From the NCBI RefSeq assembly GCF_000763295.1, contig NZ_JRJE01000020.1:1-64000 (forward strand): a DNA stretch of 64,000 nucleotides, given 5' to 3'. Source of the stretch: Thalassospira australica (GTDB lineage: Bacteria > Pseudomonadota > Alphaproteobacteria > Rhodospirillales > Thalassospiraceae). This document shows positions 8,602 to 17,815 of this stretch, piece after piece. The notes beneath the pieces were generated by a model. That model searched no databases. It was not told the DNA's origin and worked only from the letters and a program-made list of their open reading frames with translations. The position numbers and the translations under genes are program-made. How positions within the stretch are numbered: the first letter of the stretch is position 1; every line of letters begins with the position of its first letter.

Positions 8602-10710
8602 ATGACGGAGATGAAAGCACTGCTGCGTTTTCCCGGCGCGCGAAAACTTGTCCTGACGGACTGCCCTATCCCAACCCCAGACAATAACGCATTACTGATC
8701 AAAACCAATTTTTCGGTAATCAGCCCCGGAACAGAGTTTACACAGGTTAGTCAAACCCGTGCGTCTTTGCTTAAGAAAGCCTGGCAACGCCCGGACCTTG
8801 TTGCCCTTACCCTGCGACATTTGGCAAACGAAGGCGTTTCGCGAACACTCACGCGGGTTGATAACCGTCTCTCGCGCCCCATGCCGATGGGCTATTGTGC
8901 AATGGGAACTGTTGAGGCCACCGGCAGTCTGGTAACTGGCTTCGCGACCGGGCAACGGGTTGCCATTGCGGGCATGGGACAGGCCAATCACGCGCAATGG
9001 AACACGGTTTCTGTCAATCTGGCGTGCCCGGTTCCGGATGCGGTGCCTGATCGACACGCGGCGTTCACGACACTTTATGCGCTTGCACTACATGCCCTGC
9101 GTCAAGGTGACACCACGATTGGTCATCAGGTTGCGATCATCGGTGCTGGTTTAATTGGCCAGATTGTTGCCCAAACCGCCCGTGCAGCAGGTGCGTTGGT
9201 CACAATCATTGAGCCCAACGCAAAACGACGAAACCTTGCCAACAGAAATACAAAAGCAGACTGCCATGCATCTGCCGGCAATGCGCCTGACGATCACTAT
9301 GACAGCGTCTATATCTGCGCGCCCGGCCATGGCCGTCACCCACTTATTGATACCGCAGCAACACTGTGTCGTGATCGCGGCTTAATTGTCTGTGTTGGCG
9401 ATGTTGCAATCAGCGGCACCCGCAAAGCCCTTTTTGAAAAGGAAATCACACTTCGGCAAGTCCGGTCCTATGGGCCGGGGCGCTATGACCCCAATTACGA
9501 GGACCACGGAGTAGACTACCCGCTTGGTCATGTGCGCTGGACAATCAATCGCAACATGCAGGCTGCACTTGCTCTGATGGCGGATGGCAGACTTGATCCG
9601 TCCCCACTGATCACATCAGAAATCAGTTTTGAAAATATCGCCGATCATTTTGCCAAGGACCAAAACCCTGACGATCTGGCAACCCTCGTCAATTACCGTA
9701 TACCTCAAAATCCACCTGCCAAGCCCCCTGTCCCCGCACGGGATAAACCACCAATACCAGCAGGCGTCATCCGGGTTGGCGTGATCGGGACCGGCAATTA
9801 TTTTGGCGGCAGCTTGCTTCCTCATCTGGCGAAACGAGGTGATGTTGAAATCACAGCCTGCTGTTCAAAAAACGGCTTGTCTGCCATGGCCCTTGCGCGC
9901 AACCCCCCCGGTGCGCGGGCTTTGACATCTGCCGAGGAACTCTTTAACGCGCGCAATATTAACAGCATTATCATCACCACCCGTCATGACAGTCACGCTG
10001 AACTGGCAGCAGCAGCAATTGCCGCCCAAAAGCACGTCTGGCTGGAAAAGCCAATCGCAATTGATCACGCAGGCCTTGATCAATTGCACGAACAGGCAAT
10101 GACTTCTTCGACAAACTGCATTTTCATGGTTGGGCATAATCGACGCTATGCGCCGATGAGCGCACATTTACGCGCATCCCTGCCCCAAGGCAGCAAACAG
10201 TTCCGATATCGGGTACGCATTCGCCCCCTGCCCGACGATCATTGGATTTGTGATCGCCGTCAGGGCGGGCGCACTATTAGCGAAATCAGTCATTTCATCG
10301 ATCTGATCAAAAGCCTGACCGATAGCGCGCTTTTGGAAATCACCTGTCACTGGCTGGACCGCACAGCAGGCGACAGTATCTGGCACATGCATTTTGCCGA
10401 CGGGTCCATTGGCGAAGTCAGTTATCTGCAGGGCAATCGGCGGGAACCCAAAGAACGCCTGGAAATTGATGCACCGAATTTTACTGCCAGCCTGATTGAT
10501 TGGAAAAAACTGCAGATCAATGGCCGAACCGTTCTGCGTACACGTTTTTCTCAGGACAAAGGCCAAAGTGCCGCAATCGATACATTTGCCGAGGCAGTAT
10601 CAACTGGTCGCCGCCCTGAATTGATCCCGAGCTTACCAGATGAAATCAATTTGATGTCGCGCATCCTGAATGCCGCCAATCACCATTCGGATCAGTGCGG
10701 CCCGACATAA
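8602..10710 (+). CDS. Bi-domain oxidoreductase: Zn-alcohol-dehydrogenase-like plus Gfo/Idh/MocA
   Basis: About 702 aa. The first half (1 to about 370) is a medium-chain dehydrogenase-like domain with a nucleotide site (VAIIGAGLIGQIVAQTA); the second half is a Gfo/Idh/MocA domain beginning IRVGVIGTGNYFGGS, with the conserved EKP motif (VWLEKPIAI) and substrate histidines in EISHFIDL. This two-domain architecture is known in polysaccharide and nucleotide-sugar loci, though its reaction is not firmly established. Start ATG 8602 has GAGGG five bases upstream; a GTG at 8491 has no clear site. The 3' end overlaps the convergent transporter gene by 19 bp. Divergent from the ligase fusion, so the two probably share a promoter region and a polysaccharide role. 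Confidence 0.8.
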   Translation: MTEMKALLRFPGARKLVLTDCPIPTPDNNALLIKTNFSVISPGTEFTQVSQTRASLLKKAWQRPDLVALTLRHLANEGVSRTLTRVDNRLSRPMPMGYCAMGTVEATGSLVTGFATGQRVAIAGMGQANHAQWNTVSVNLACPVPDAVPDRHAAFTTLYALALHALRQGDTTIGHQVAIIGAGLIGQIVAQTARAAGALVTIIEPNAKRRNLANRNTKADCHASAGNAPDDHYDSVYICAPGHGRHPLIDTAATLCRDRGLIVCVGDVAISGTRKALFEKEITLRQVRSYGPGRYDPNYEDHGVDYPLGHVRWTINRNMQAALALMADGRLDPSPLITSEISFENIADHFAKDQNPDDLATLVNYRIPQNPPAKPPVPARDKPPIPAGVIRVGVIGTGNYFGGSLLPHLAKRGDVEITACCSKNGLSAMALARNPPGARALTSAEELFNARNINSIIITTRHDSHAELAAAAIAAQKHVWLEKPIAIDHAGLDQLHEQAMTSSTNCIFMVGHNRRYAPMSAHLRASLPQGSKQFRYRVRIRPLPDDHWICDRRQGGRTISEISHFIDLIKSLTDSALLEITCHWLDRTAGDSIWHMHFADGSIGEVSYLQGNRREPKERLEIDAPNFTASLIDWKKLQINGRTVLRTRFSQDKGQSAAIDTFAEAVSTGRRPELIPSLPDEINLMSRILNAANHHSDQCGPT

Positions 10711-11633
10711 AGGATTAGCAGCGGCAAGGTCAGCATACTGATGATGGTCGTCAAAAGGATGGTGGTCGACGTCCGATCAATGCAGACATTATAGCTGCCT
10801 GCAACAATCGCAACATTGGCCCCGCTCGGCAAAGCGGCCACCAGCGTCACAATCATCAGCCACAAGGGCGGCAGGTCAAACACAAAATGCCCGATGGCGA
10901 AAACAAGAAGCGGCTGCACAAACATCTTGCCGCAAGTACACAACAGGCTTGCACTGAGGTTGCCGCGCACCGACTGGCCATAAAGCCCCGCCCCCACAAG
11001 CAACAGGGCAACCGTCGGCCCGGCAATTTTAAACCGCTCCAGCGTCCCGTCGACCATTTCCGGCATGCGGATTTCAAACAGCGATGCCAAAACACCGAGC
11101 ACAATCGCAATGATGATGGGGTTTTTCGCGACCCGAAGAACACTTCTCAGAACCTTGGGGATCCAATGACCATCCCCACCGCGGCTGCCTTCGACAATCA
11201 TGATGGTCATTCCCATCAAGGTCAGAGGATGGATTGCCAGAACGATCAAAAGCGGCACCAGCCCATCTGCACCATACACAGCCTGGACCAGCGGAATTCC
11301 CAGAAGAACGATATTGGAGAACACCCCGCCCATTGCGGTAACCGCGGCTTCATCGGTCTTCGCACGAAGCCAGATCCGGGCGATGAAAAAGATCAGCGCG
11401 AAGTTTACCAACACCCCGGAATAATAACTTCCCCAAAGGCGCAAATCGAAATGGGCACTGATATCGGATTGCGCCAGGGTCTGAAACAGCATCGCCGGGA
11501 TAAAGGCGTTCATGGCAATCTTTGCCAGAAACGGAATGCCTTCACGCTTGATGACCTTAACGTAGGTCAGAAGGAACCCGCACAGGATCGTCAAAAAGAC
11601 AGGTCCAACTTTTCCGACAATCAGATCAAGCAT
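10692..11633 (-). CDS. AEC (auxin efflux carrier) family transporter
   Basis: A 313-aa integral membrane protein of about ten helices with the AEC/Mem_trans pattern: helix pairs ending in AKNPIIIAIVLGV and the late ALPSGANVAIVAG segment. Bacterial members move small organic acids such as malate or malonate; the substrate is not visible here. Start ATG 11633 follows a purine-rich GGGGGAAAC. It lies downstream of glpK on the same strand with a weak hairpin between, and overlaps the convergent oxidoreductase gene by 19 bp at its end. Confidence 0.82.
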   Translation of the reverse strand: MLDLIVGKVGPVFLTILCGFLLTYVKVIKREGIPFLAKIAMNAFIPAMLFQTLAQSDISAHFDLRLWGSYYSGVLVNFALIFFIARIWLRAKTDEAAVTAMGGVFSNIVLLGIPLVQAVYGADGLVPLLIVLAIHPLTLMGMTIMIVEGSRGGDGHWIPKVLRSVLRVAKNPIIIAIVLGVLASLFEIRMPEMVDGTLERFKIAGPTVALLLVGAGLYGQSVRGNLSASLLCTCGKMFVQPLLVFAIGHFVFDLPPLWLMIVTLVAALPSGANVAIVAGSYNVCIDRTSTTILLTTIISMLTLPLLILYVGPH

Positions 11634-11718
11634 GTTTCCCCCGGGGCCTTATTGGGCAAGAACGCAAATTGATACGCAACACACCGGTAAAACAATGCCG
11701 ACATTTACGCATACAGAA

Positions 11719-11743
11719 AGGACAGCATCATTGACGCTGTCCT
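11719..11743 (-). terminator. Weak terminator hairpin after glpK
   Basis: AGGACAGC and GCTGTCCT pair around a 9-nt loop, about 70 bp past the glpK stop. The minus-strand tail is TTTCTG, so termination may be partial and the AEC gene could be read through. Confidence 0.5.
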
Positions 11744-11814
11744 GAAATAGTACAAAGCAATTGCCGCACTTACCAGCCCCACCCACAAAAACACGGGCAA
11801 GGCAGCCATGCATA

Positions 11815-13311
11815 TCAAGTAGTTGGGTCTGTTCGAACCCGACGCACGGCATCTTTCCAACCGTTCAAAAGGCCTGCGCGGCGGCCCGGTTCGATATCCG
11901 GTTCAAAGCTGGCATCAAGGTGCCAGTTTTCAGCAATATGATCGAGGTCGCGGTAAATACCGGCCTGCAACCCGGCAAGATAGGCCGCCCCAAGGGCTGT
12001 GGTTTCGGTTACTTCCGGGCGTTCCACCGAAATCGCCAAAACATCTGACAGTGTCTGACACATCCAGTCGTTGGCAACCATGCCACCATCCACCCTGACA
12101 GCTTTGGGCGAAACGCCATCAGCTGCCATGGCTTCGAACAGGTCAAACGTCTGATAACAGACACTTTCAAGGGCAGCGCGCACGAATTCACGCGGTCCGG
12201 TATCACGCGTCAGGCCAAAGATCGCCCCACGGGCGTCCGGGTCCCAATATGGCGCACCGAGCCCGGTAAAGGCCGGCACCAGATAGACTCCGTGATTGTC
12301 ATCAAGGGATTTGGCCAATCCTTCGGTTTCAGCGGCTGATTTGATAATACCCAAACCATCGCGCAGCCATTGAACGGCGGCCCCGGCGACAAAAATGGCT
12401 CCTTCGATGGCATAGCTTGTTTTGCCATTCAGGCGATAGCCAACCGTGGTCAACAGACGATGCTGCGACGTTACCGCCTCATCGCCGGTATTGAGGATAA
12501 CAAAGCAGCCCGTGCCATAAGTGCTTTTGATATCGCCCGGCTCAAAGCAGCACTGGCCAAAGGCTGCGGCCTGCTGATCACCTGCCATGCCAAGAACCGG
12601 GATTTCAGCACCAAACAGATCGGGGTCGGTTACGCCAAAATCAGCCGCGCAGTCCTTGACGTCAGGCAGCATGTTGCGCGGTACGCGGAAGATGTCACAA
12701 AGCTGATCATCCCAGGCGTTTTCGCGGATATTGAAAAGATTTGTACGCGCCGCATTGGTTGCATCCGTTGCGTGCGACTTGCCACCGGTCAAACGCCACA
12801 GAAGGAAACTGTCCACCGTGCCAAATGCAAGATCCCCCTGATCGGCCCGTGCGCGTGCCCCGGTAACATGATCCAAAATCCACGCAACCTTGGTTGCCGA
12901 GAAATATGGATCAATCAAAAGACCCGATTTCGCATTGACCGCTTCTTCAAGCTTGGGATCGCGTTTTTTTAGGTCATGACAAAGGGATGCCGTGCGACGG
13001 TCCTGCCAGACAATCGCGTTATAAATCGCCTTGCCGGTCTTGCGGTCCCAGACAACGGTTGTCTCGCGTTGGTTGGTGATGCCAATTGCGGCGACCTGCT
13101 TGATGTCAATGCGGCCCAATGCCTCTTTGCAGACGGCAACCACCGTATTCCACAGATCTTCCGGATCATGTTCGACCCATCCGCTATTGGGGAAATGTTG
13201 GGGAAATTCCTGCTGTGCGACAGAAACTGACTGGCCGTTTTCATTGAAGACAATCGCACGTGAACTTGTTGTTCCCTGATCAATAGCAAGGATATAGCGC
13301 GTTTCTGACAT
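11815..13311 (-). CDS. glpK: Glycerol kinase
   Basis: A 498-aa FGGY-family kinase that phosphorylates glycerol to sn-glycerol 3-phosphate in the cytosol. The N-terminal phosphate loop [13 protein letters not shown], the WQDRRTA segment, the TYGTGCF motif and the C-terminal [10 protein letters not shown] nucleotide motif are all present and full length. Start ATG 13311 has GGGAGG about nine bases upstream; a longer frame to 13542 is not credible. It is not in the glpD-glpSTPQUV operon but lies 3 kb away on the opposite strand, with a matching GlpR-like operator upstream (13443-13458). Confidence 0.95.
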   Translation of the reverse strand: MSETRYILAIDQGTTSSRAIVFNENGQSVSVAQQEFPQHFPNSGWVEHDPEDLWNTVVAVCKEALGRIDIKQVAAIGITNQRETTVVWDRKTGKAIYNAIVWQDRRTASLCHDLKKRDPKLEEAVNAKSGLLIDPYFSATKVAWILDHVTGARARADQGDLAFGTVDSFLLWRLTGGKSHATDATNAARTNLFNIRENAWDDQLCDIFRVPRNMLPDVKDCAADFGVTDPDLFGAEIPVLGMAGDQQAAAFGQCCFEPGDIKSTYGTGCFVILNTGDEAVTSQHRLLTTVGYRLNGKTSYAIEGAIFVAGAAVQWLRDGLGIIKSAAETEGLAKSLDDNHGVYLVPAFTGLGAPYWDPDARGAIFGLTRDTGPREFVRAALESVCYQTFDLFEAMAADGVSPKAVRVDGGMVANDWMCQTLSDVLAISVERPEVTETTALGAAYLAGLQAGIYRDLDHIAENWHLDASFEPDIEPGRRAGLLNGWKDAVRRVRTDPTT

Positions 13312-13620
13312 TTCTGTTTTCCTCCCGAGCCGGCAGTTTTCCTGCCATCCGACCCTGCATAATATCATGCGGTGAGCCTGTCTTTGCGACAAGGCCATTG
13401 GTTTTATCGCTCTATTTAGAAAAAAAATGCAGTGAAAAACAATTCGTTTTCGAAAATTTTTCTGCCTCTTGATCCCATCGACCTGTTTTAAAGGGAAAAA
13501 TCTGTTCGGGCAAAACAGAACCCACACGGCAAAAACAACCACATGTGTTGCGGCATGTCTTTTGCAACGATTGCGCGAGAATGACTTCTAACCGGCATCT
13601 TTTTCCCATGGAGGGCTTGT
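13312..13620. other. Divergent promoter region, glpK / hypothetical gene
   Basis: About 309 bp with no credible gene. It holds the glpK ribosome site next to 13312, a GlpR-like operator at 13443-13458 in an A/T-rich stretch, and GGAGGG at 13612-13617 for the plus-strand gene. I cannot fix transcription starts. Confidence 0.6.
13443..13458. promoter_or_regulatory. GlpR-like operator upstream of glpK
   Basis: TTCGTTTTCGAAAATT contains TCG-N4-CGA, the core of the E. coli GlpR consensus (TCGWTAWCGA), inside the perfect palindrome TTTTCGAAAA. It matches the site before glpD (16127-16142) at 14 of 16 positions. Binding by a DeoR-family GlpR is inference; no glpR gene is in the window. Confidence 0.5.
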
Positions 13621-14172
13621 ATGGGCGTGTATGACACATTGATGAGCGTGACCAATACCGCGCAAAGCACCAAGGTTGCAGCCGAACAGGCGCGCACAAT
13701 TGCATCAAACAGCCAGCCCCTTCCCGAAGACAAGAAGGAAGAAAATGCCGAGCTGGCCTATATCCGCGAACACGGCTTTACCACCTATGTAAAGGAAATC
13801 GAGGAACGTAAAATCGAAGAATTGCGCGCCAAGATCCTTAAAAGCATGGGGCTGGATGAAGAAACGCTTGCAAAAATGGATGCCGAAGATCGCCAGGCCA
13901 TTGAAAAGGCCATTGCCGAAACCATTGAGCAACGCTTGAATGGCAACACCCTTGCCGAAGCAGAGCTTGGCGCATCCAAGGATGGCGACGAATCCCCAGA
14001 CGAACGCCGTGACCGTTTACAGGCGCAGATCGCCTTTAACCCAAACATGTTTGATGTCTTTACCGAACTGCAAACAGAACTGCCTGCCGGATCAAGCCAG
14101 TCAATCACCGGCACACAGGAAGACAATGATCAAACTGCTGGCGCACGTAAAAAAGATATCTTTGCGGCCTGA
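13621..14172 (+). CDS. Hypothetical acidic, helix-rich protein
   Basis: 183 aa, no family recognised. No signal peptide or membrane segment is visible. Residues about 35-115 are charged and probably helical or coiled (KEIEERKIEELRAKI, MDAEDRQAIEKAIAE). The C-terminal third is low in hydrophobics and looks disordered. It has no cysteine. ATG 13621 follows GGAGGG at a good distance, codon use resembles its neighbours, and a strong terminator follows, so it is a real monocistronic gene. Its position beside glpK and gabD gives no clue to function. Confidence 0.75.
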   Translation: MGVYDTLMSVTNTAQSTKVAAEQARTIASNSQPLPEDKKEENAELAYIREHGFTTYVKEIEERKIEELRAKILKSMGLDEETLAKMDAEDRQAIEKAIAETIEQRLNGNTLAEAELGASKDGDESPDERRDRLQAQIAFNPNMFDVFTELQTELPAGSSQSITGTQEDNDQTAGARKKDIFAA

Positions 14173-14201
14173 TTACCGGCCATAACACCCGCAAACGAAT
14201 A

Positions 14202-14228
14202 AAGGGCGCTGCAAATTGCAGCGCCCTT
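14202..14228. terminator. Bidirectional terminator between the hypothetical gene and gabD
   Basis: AAGGGCGCTGCAA and TTGCAGCGCCCTT are perfect inverted repeats one base apart; the practical hairpin has a loop of a few bases. It lies between two convergent genes and is followed by CTTGTTG on the plus strand and TATTCG on the minus strand. Confidence 0.8.
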
Positions 14229-14255
14229 CTTGTTGATCAGCAAAGTGTTGGTTGA

Positions 14256-15716
14256 TTATTCGTCAACACCACCAATGCAAACATATTTGACTTCAAGGTA
14301 ATCCTCGACGCCGTATTTGGAGCCTTCTCGGCCAACGCCAGACTGTTTGAAACCACCGAACGGTGCAACCTCGGTCGCCATCACACCGACATTCACCCCG
14401 ACCAGGCCACTTTCAAGTCCCTCGGCCAGCTTCCAGATGCGCGAGATATCGCGCGAATAGAAGTAGGATGCCAAGCCGAACTCGGAATCATTGGCCATTT
14501 CAAGCACCTCATCATCGCTGCTAAAGCGGATCAGTGGTGCCATCGGACCAAAGGTTTCCTCGCGGAAGACGATCATGTCGCGGTTGGCATCGGCAATCAC
14601 GGTCGGCTGGAAGAACGAACCACCTTTTTCATGACGCTTGCCACCGGTCAGGATACGGCCGCCCTTCGACAGGGCATCGGCCACCTGTTTTTCGACTTTT
14701 TCAACCGCCTTTTCATTGATCAGCGGACCAATCACAACACCATCGTCAAAGCCACTGCCAACCGGCATTTCGGCGACCTTGGCGGCGTATTTTTCAGCAA
14801 ATTCATCATAGACCGCGTCATGAACAAACAGGCGGTTTGCACAAACACAGGTTTGACCGGCATTGCGGTATTTCGAGGCAATCGCCCCTTCGACCGCCGC
14901 ATCAATATCGGCATCTTCGCAAACGATGAACGGGGCGTTGCCGCCAAGCTCAAGGCTGATTTTTTTGACCGTGTCGGCACACTGACGCATCAGCAAACGC
15001 CCAACCGGAGTCGAGCCGGTAAAGGTCAGCTTGCGTACCTTCGGGTTTTCGGTCATCTCGCCACCGATATCAACCGCTTCGCCGGTGACAATCGACAAAA
15101 GACCTTTTGGCAAGCCTGCACGTTCGGCCAAAATCGCCATGGCAAGCGCCGAATAAGGCGTTTCCATTGCCGGTTTCACCACCATCGCACAACCAACAGC
15201 AAGGGCCGGGGCCGCTTTACGCGTGATCATGGCGGTTGGGAAGTTCCAGGGCGTGATGGCCGCACATACACCGACCGGCTCCTTCAGAACCATCACACGG
15301 CGGCCTTCGGCAAAGGTCGGGATCACATCGCCATAGATGCGCTTGCCTTCTTCGGCAAACCACTGCAGGAAGCTTGACGCATAGGCGATCTCGCCCTTGG
15401 CTTCGGCAAGGGGCTTGCCCTGCTCGGCGGTCATCAGGGTCGCAAGATCATCCTGATTTTCCATCATCAGGTCATACCATTTCATCAAAATGGCTGAGCG
15501 TTCCTTGGCGGTGCGTTTTTTCCAAAGTTTCTGCGCCTTTTCGGCGACATCAACTGCGTGGGCCACGGCTTCCCGACCAAGCACCGGGACCGTGCCGATT
15601 ACGTCGCCGGTCGCCGGATTGGTGACTTGTTCGGTTTTACCGTCTGGGGCATCGACCCATTCACCGCCGACATAGGCCTGCTGGGTGAACAATGACGGGT
15701 CTTTGAGCGAAATCAT
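14256..15716 (-). CDS. gabD: NAD(P)-dependent succinate-semialdehyde dehydrogenase family protein
   Basis: 486 aa, complete aldehyde dehydrogenase fold: ITPWNFPTAM for cofactor, FTGSTPVGR, general base Glu256 in LELGGNAPF and nucleophile Cys290 in NAGQTCVC. It oxidises succinate semialdehyde to succinate, or related semialdehydes. Because the hydroxyproline pathway 9 kb away ends in 2-oxoglutarate semialdehyde and no dedicated dehydrogenase is in that cluster, this enzyme might serve it, but that is only inference. Start ATG 15716 has GGAGG upstream; a 50-residue longer frame is rejected. Confidence 0.87.
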   Translation of the reverse strand: MISLKDPSLFTQQAYVGGEWVDAPDGKTEQVTNPATGDVIGTVPVLGREAVAHAVDVAEKAQKLWKKRTAKERSAILMKWYDLMMENQDDLATLMTAEQGKPLAEAKGEIAYASSFLQWFAEEGKRIYGDVIPTFAEGRRVMVLKEPVGVCAAITPWNFPTAMITRKAAPALAVGCAMVVKPAMETPYSALAMAILAERAGLPKGLLSIVTGEAVDIGGEMTENPKVRKLTFTGSTPVGRLLMRQCADTVKKISLELGGNAPFIVCEDADIDAAVEGAIASKYRNAGQTCVCANRLFVHDAVYDEFAEKYAAKVAEMPVGSGFDDGVVIGPLINEKAVEKVEKQVADALSKGGRILTGGKRHEKGGSFFQPTVIADANRDMIVFREETFGPMAPLIRFSSDDEVLEMANDSEFGLASYFYSRDISRIWKLAEGLESGLVGVNVGVMATEVAPFGGFKQSGVGREGSKYGVEDYLEVKYVCIGGVDE

Positions 15717-16258
15717 GTAAGTGCCTCCGGAAATCTTTAGTGGGAACGACAAGATCGGATACCTACCATCTAGTCTGCTCCGTAGTGGATGCCACATACT
15801 CGCGAGATATTTCTTCCGTGGCAATCGCAAACAGGGCCTGAGGACCGCTTTGCTAGAAGATTGCAATCAGATGCACCGCCGTGGCGTGTTTTAACAGAAC
15901 CTTCGCTGAAAAGCGGTTTGGCGCTTGTTCCTGGCGCGCACATATCGCACACGCGCACCAAAGCAGCGTGGACAACGCAAAGCGCACTAATTTTTCATTT
16001 TCAACCGATTCCGATCGATCAATCCACCTGATCAAAACCGAAATAACGACCACTTTCACGAACCTGACCTGAAGATTTTAATAGAATATAGAGCAATAAC
16101 AGTCTGTTAGACTCCCATTCACACAGTTCATTATCGAAAATTTCAAATCACTATAATTTTCGCTTGCAATTATTTTGGGGCGTTCGTAACGTTTATGAAA
16201 GAACAGAACGGCAGTTGAGAACAGCTGTCACAAATAAGAGCAATTGGGGAGGAAGCCG
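15717..16258. other. Long divergent intergenic region, gabD / glpD
   Basis: About 540 bp. The gabD side (15720-15990) shows no credible gene or structure. The glpD side is AT-rich from 15980 on and carries the GlpR-like site (16127-16142) and a GTTCGTAACGTTTATGAAAGAAC-like imperfect repeat near 16181-16203 that may be a further half-site. A TTG start for glpD with GGGGAGG upstream closes the region. Confidence 0.55.
16127..16142. promoter_or_regulatory. GlpR-like operator upstream of glpD
   Basis: TTCATTATCGAAAATT matches the E. coli GlpR core TCGWTAWCGA except for one base and is 14/16 identical to the glpK-side site. It lies about 120 bp before the glpD start. Confidence 0.45.
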
Positions 16259-17815
16259 TTGCTCACTTCAGACACATACGACATCGCTGTTATCGGCGGT
16301 GGCATCAATGGTACCGGCATTGCGCGCGACGCTTCTGGCCGCGGGCTGAAGGTCTTTTTGTGTGAAAAAGATGACCTTGCTAGCGCGACGTCTTCGGCGA
16401 GCACGAAGCTGATCCATGGTGGTCTTCGCTATCTTGAACATTATGAATTCCGGCTGGTCCGCGAGGCGTTGATTGAACGCGAAGTTCTGCTGCGCGCCGC
16501 CCCGCACATTATCTGGCCGCTGCGTTTTGTTCTGCCCCACGTCAAGGGCCTGCGCCCGGCCTGGATGATCCGCCTTGGCCTGTTCCTATACGATCATCTG
16601 GGCGGGCGTGAAAAACTGCCCGGGTCAGAAGGCATCAAACTAAAATCCCACCCGGCAGGGGCACCGCTGGTCAGCGGTATGGACAAGGCATTTGTCTATT
16701 CCGATTGCTGGGTCCAGGACGCACGTCTTGTTGTTCTAAATGCCATGGATGCCCGCGATCGCGGCGCTGATATTGTTACACGTACCGAATGTGTGTCTGC
16801 CAAGCGCGACGGCGACCTTTGGGTCGTCACCACGCGCAACGTCGATGACGGGTCCGAACAAACGATCAAGGCCAAATCACTGGTCAATGCCGCCGGCCCC
16901 TGGTGCGCAGAACTTCTTGAAAATCGGGTCGAGGCCAAGAAGAAACAGGGCATTCGCATGGTTCAGGGCAGCCACATTGTGGTGCCAAAACTGTTTGACC
17001 ATGACTATTGCTATATCTTCCAGAACCCGGACGGGCGGATTGTATTTGCCATCCCCTATGAGCAGGACTTTACCCTGATCGGCACGACCGATCGTGACTA
17101 TAAGGGGGATCCGGCCAAGGTCGCCATCAGTGCGGATGAAACCAAATATCTGTGTGAACTGGCCAATACTTATTTCGAAAAGAAAATCACCACCGATGAT
17201 GTCGTCTGGACCTATTCCGGTGTGCGTCCGCTTTATGGCGATGGCAGCGAAGACGCATCCCAGGTCACACGTGATTATGTTCTGGAAATCGACCGGGGCG
17301 ATCACCCCGACAATGCTGCGCCGCTTCTAAACATCTATGGCGGCAAGATCACCACCTATCGCAAGCTTGCAGAATCCGCCATGAGCAAGCTGTGTCCGTT
17401 GTTGAAGAAAGATGATACGCGCTGGACGGCAACCAAGCCGCTGCCGGGTGGGGATATGCCCGATGCAGATTTCAAGCGTTACCTCACCGCGATGCAGCAG
17501 AAGTTTCCCTGGATTCCGGACGCACAAATCTACCGCTACGTGCAAAACTACGGCACACTCACCAATATGATCATTGGTGATGCCTCTGATCTGAATGGGC
17601 TTGGAACGCACTTTGGTGACGATGTATATGAGTGCGAATTGCGCTATCTGGTAGATCACGAATGGGCCAGAAAGGCCGACGATATTTTATGGCGTCGCTC
17701 CAAACTGGGGCTGCACCTATCGGATGAGACGCGTAATGCCATTGTCCAATGGTTCAAAACCGAACCGACATCAAAAAACACCGTGCAAACGGGCGAAGGA
17801 AACAGTGGAAAATGA
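16259..17815 (+). CDS. glpD: Aerobic glycerol-3-phosphate dehydrogenase
   Basis: 518 aa. The FAD motif IAVIGGGINGTGIARDASGRG is at the N-terminus, followed by the family signature STKLIHGGLRYLEHYEF; the DAO C-terminal domain runs to the end. It oxidises sn-glycerol 3-phosphate to dihydroxyacetone phosphate at the membrane and passes electrons to quinone. I take TTG 16259 as start because GGGGAGG lies six to seven bases upstream; the TTG at 16244 lies inside that region. Its stop codon overlaps the glpS start as ATGA, so it heads the seven-gene glpD-glpSTPQUV operon. Confidence 0.94.
   Translation: MLTSDTYDIAVIGGGINGTGIARDASGRGLKVFLCEKDDLASATSSASTKLIHGGLRYLEHYEFRLVREALIEREVLLRAAPHIIWPLRFVLPHVKGLRPAWMIRLGLFLYDHLGGREKLPGSEGIKLKSHPAGAPLVSGMDKAFVYSDCWVQDARLVVLNAMDARDRGADIVTRTECVSAKRDGDLWVVTTRNVDDGSEQTIKAKSLVNAAGPWCAELLENRVEAKKKQGIRMVQGSHIVVPKLFDHDYCYIFQNPDGRIVFAIPYEQDFTLIGTTDRDYKGDPAKVAISADETKYLCELANTYFEKKITTDDVVWTYSGVRPLYGDGSEDASQVTRDYVLEIDRGDHPDNAAPLLNIYGGKITTYRKLAESAMSKLCPLLKKDDTRWTATKPLPGGDMPDADFKRYLTAMQQKFPWIPDAQIYRYVQNYGTLTNMIIGDASDLNGLGTHFGDDVYECELRYLVDHEWARKADDILWRRSKLGLHLSDETRNAIVQWFKTEPTSKNTVQTGEGNSGK

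Noticed and set aside
6023-11633. Genomic island or transferred polysaccharide locus
   Set aside because: No tRNA, integrase, direct repeat or IS element borders the region, and base composition does not visibly change.
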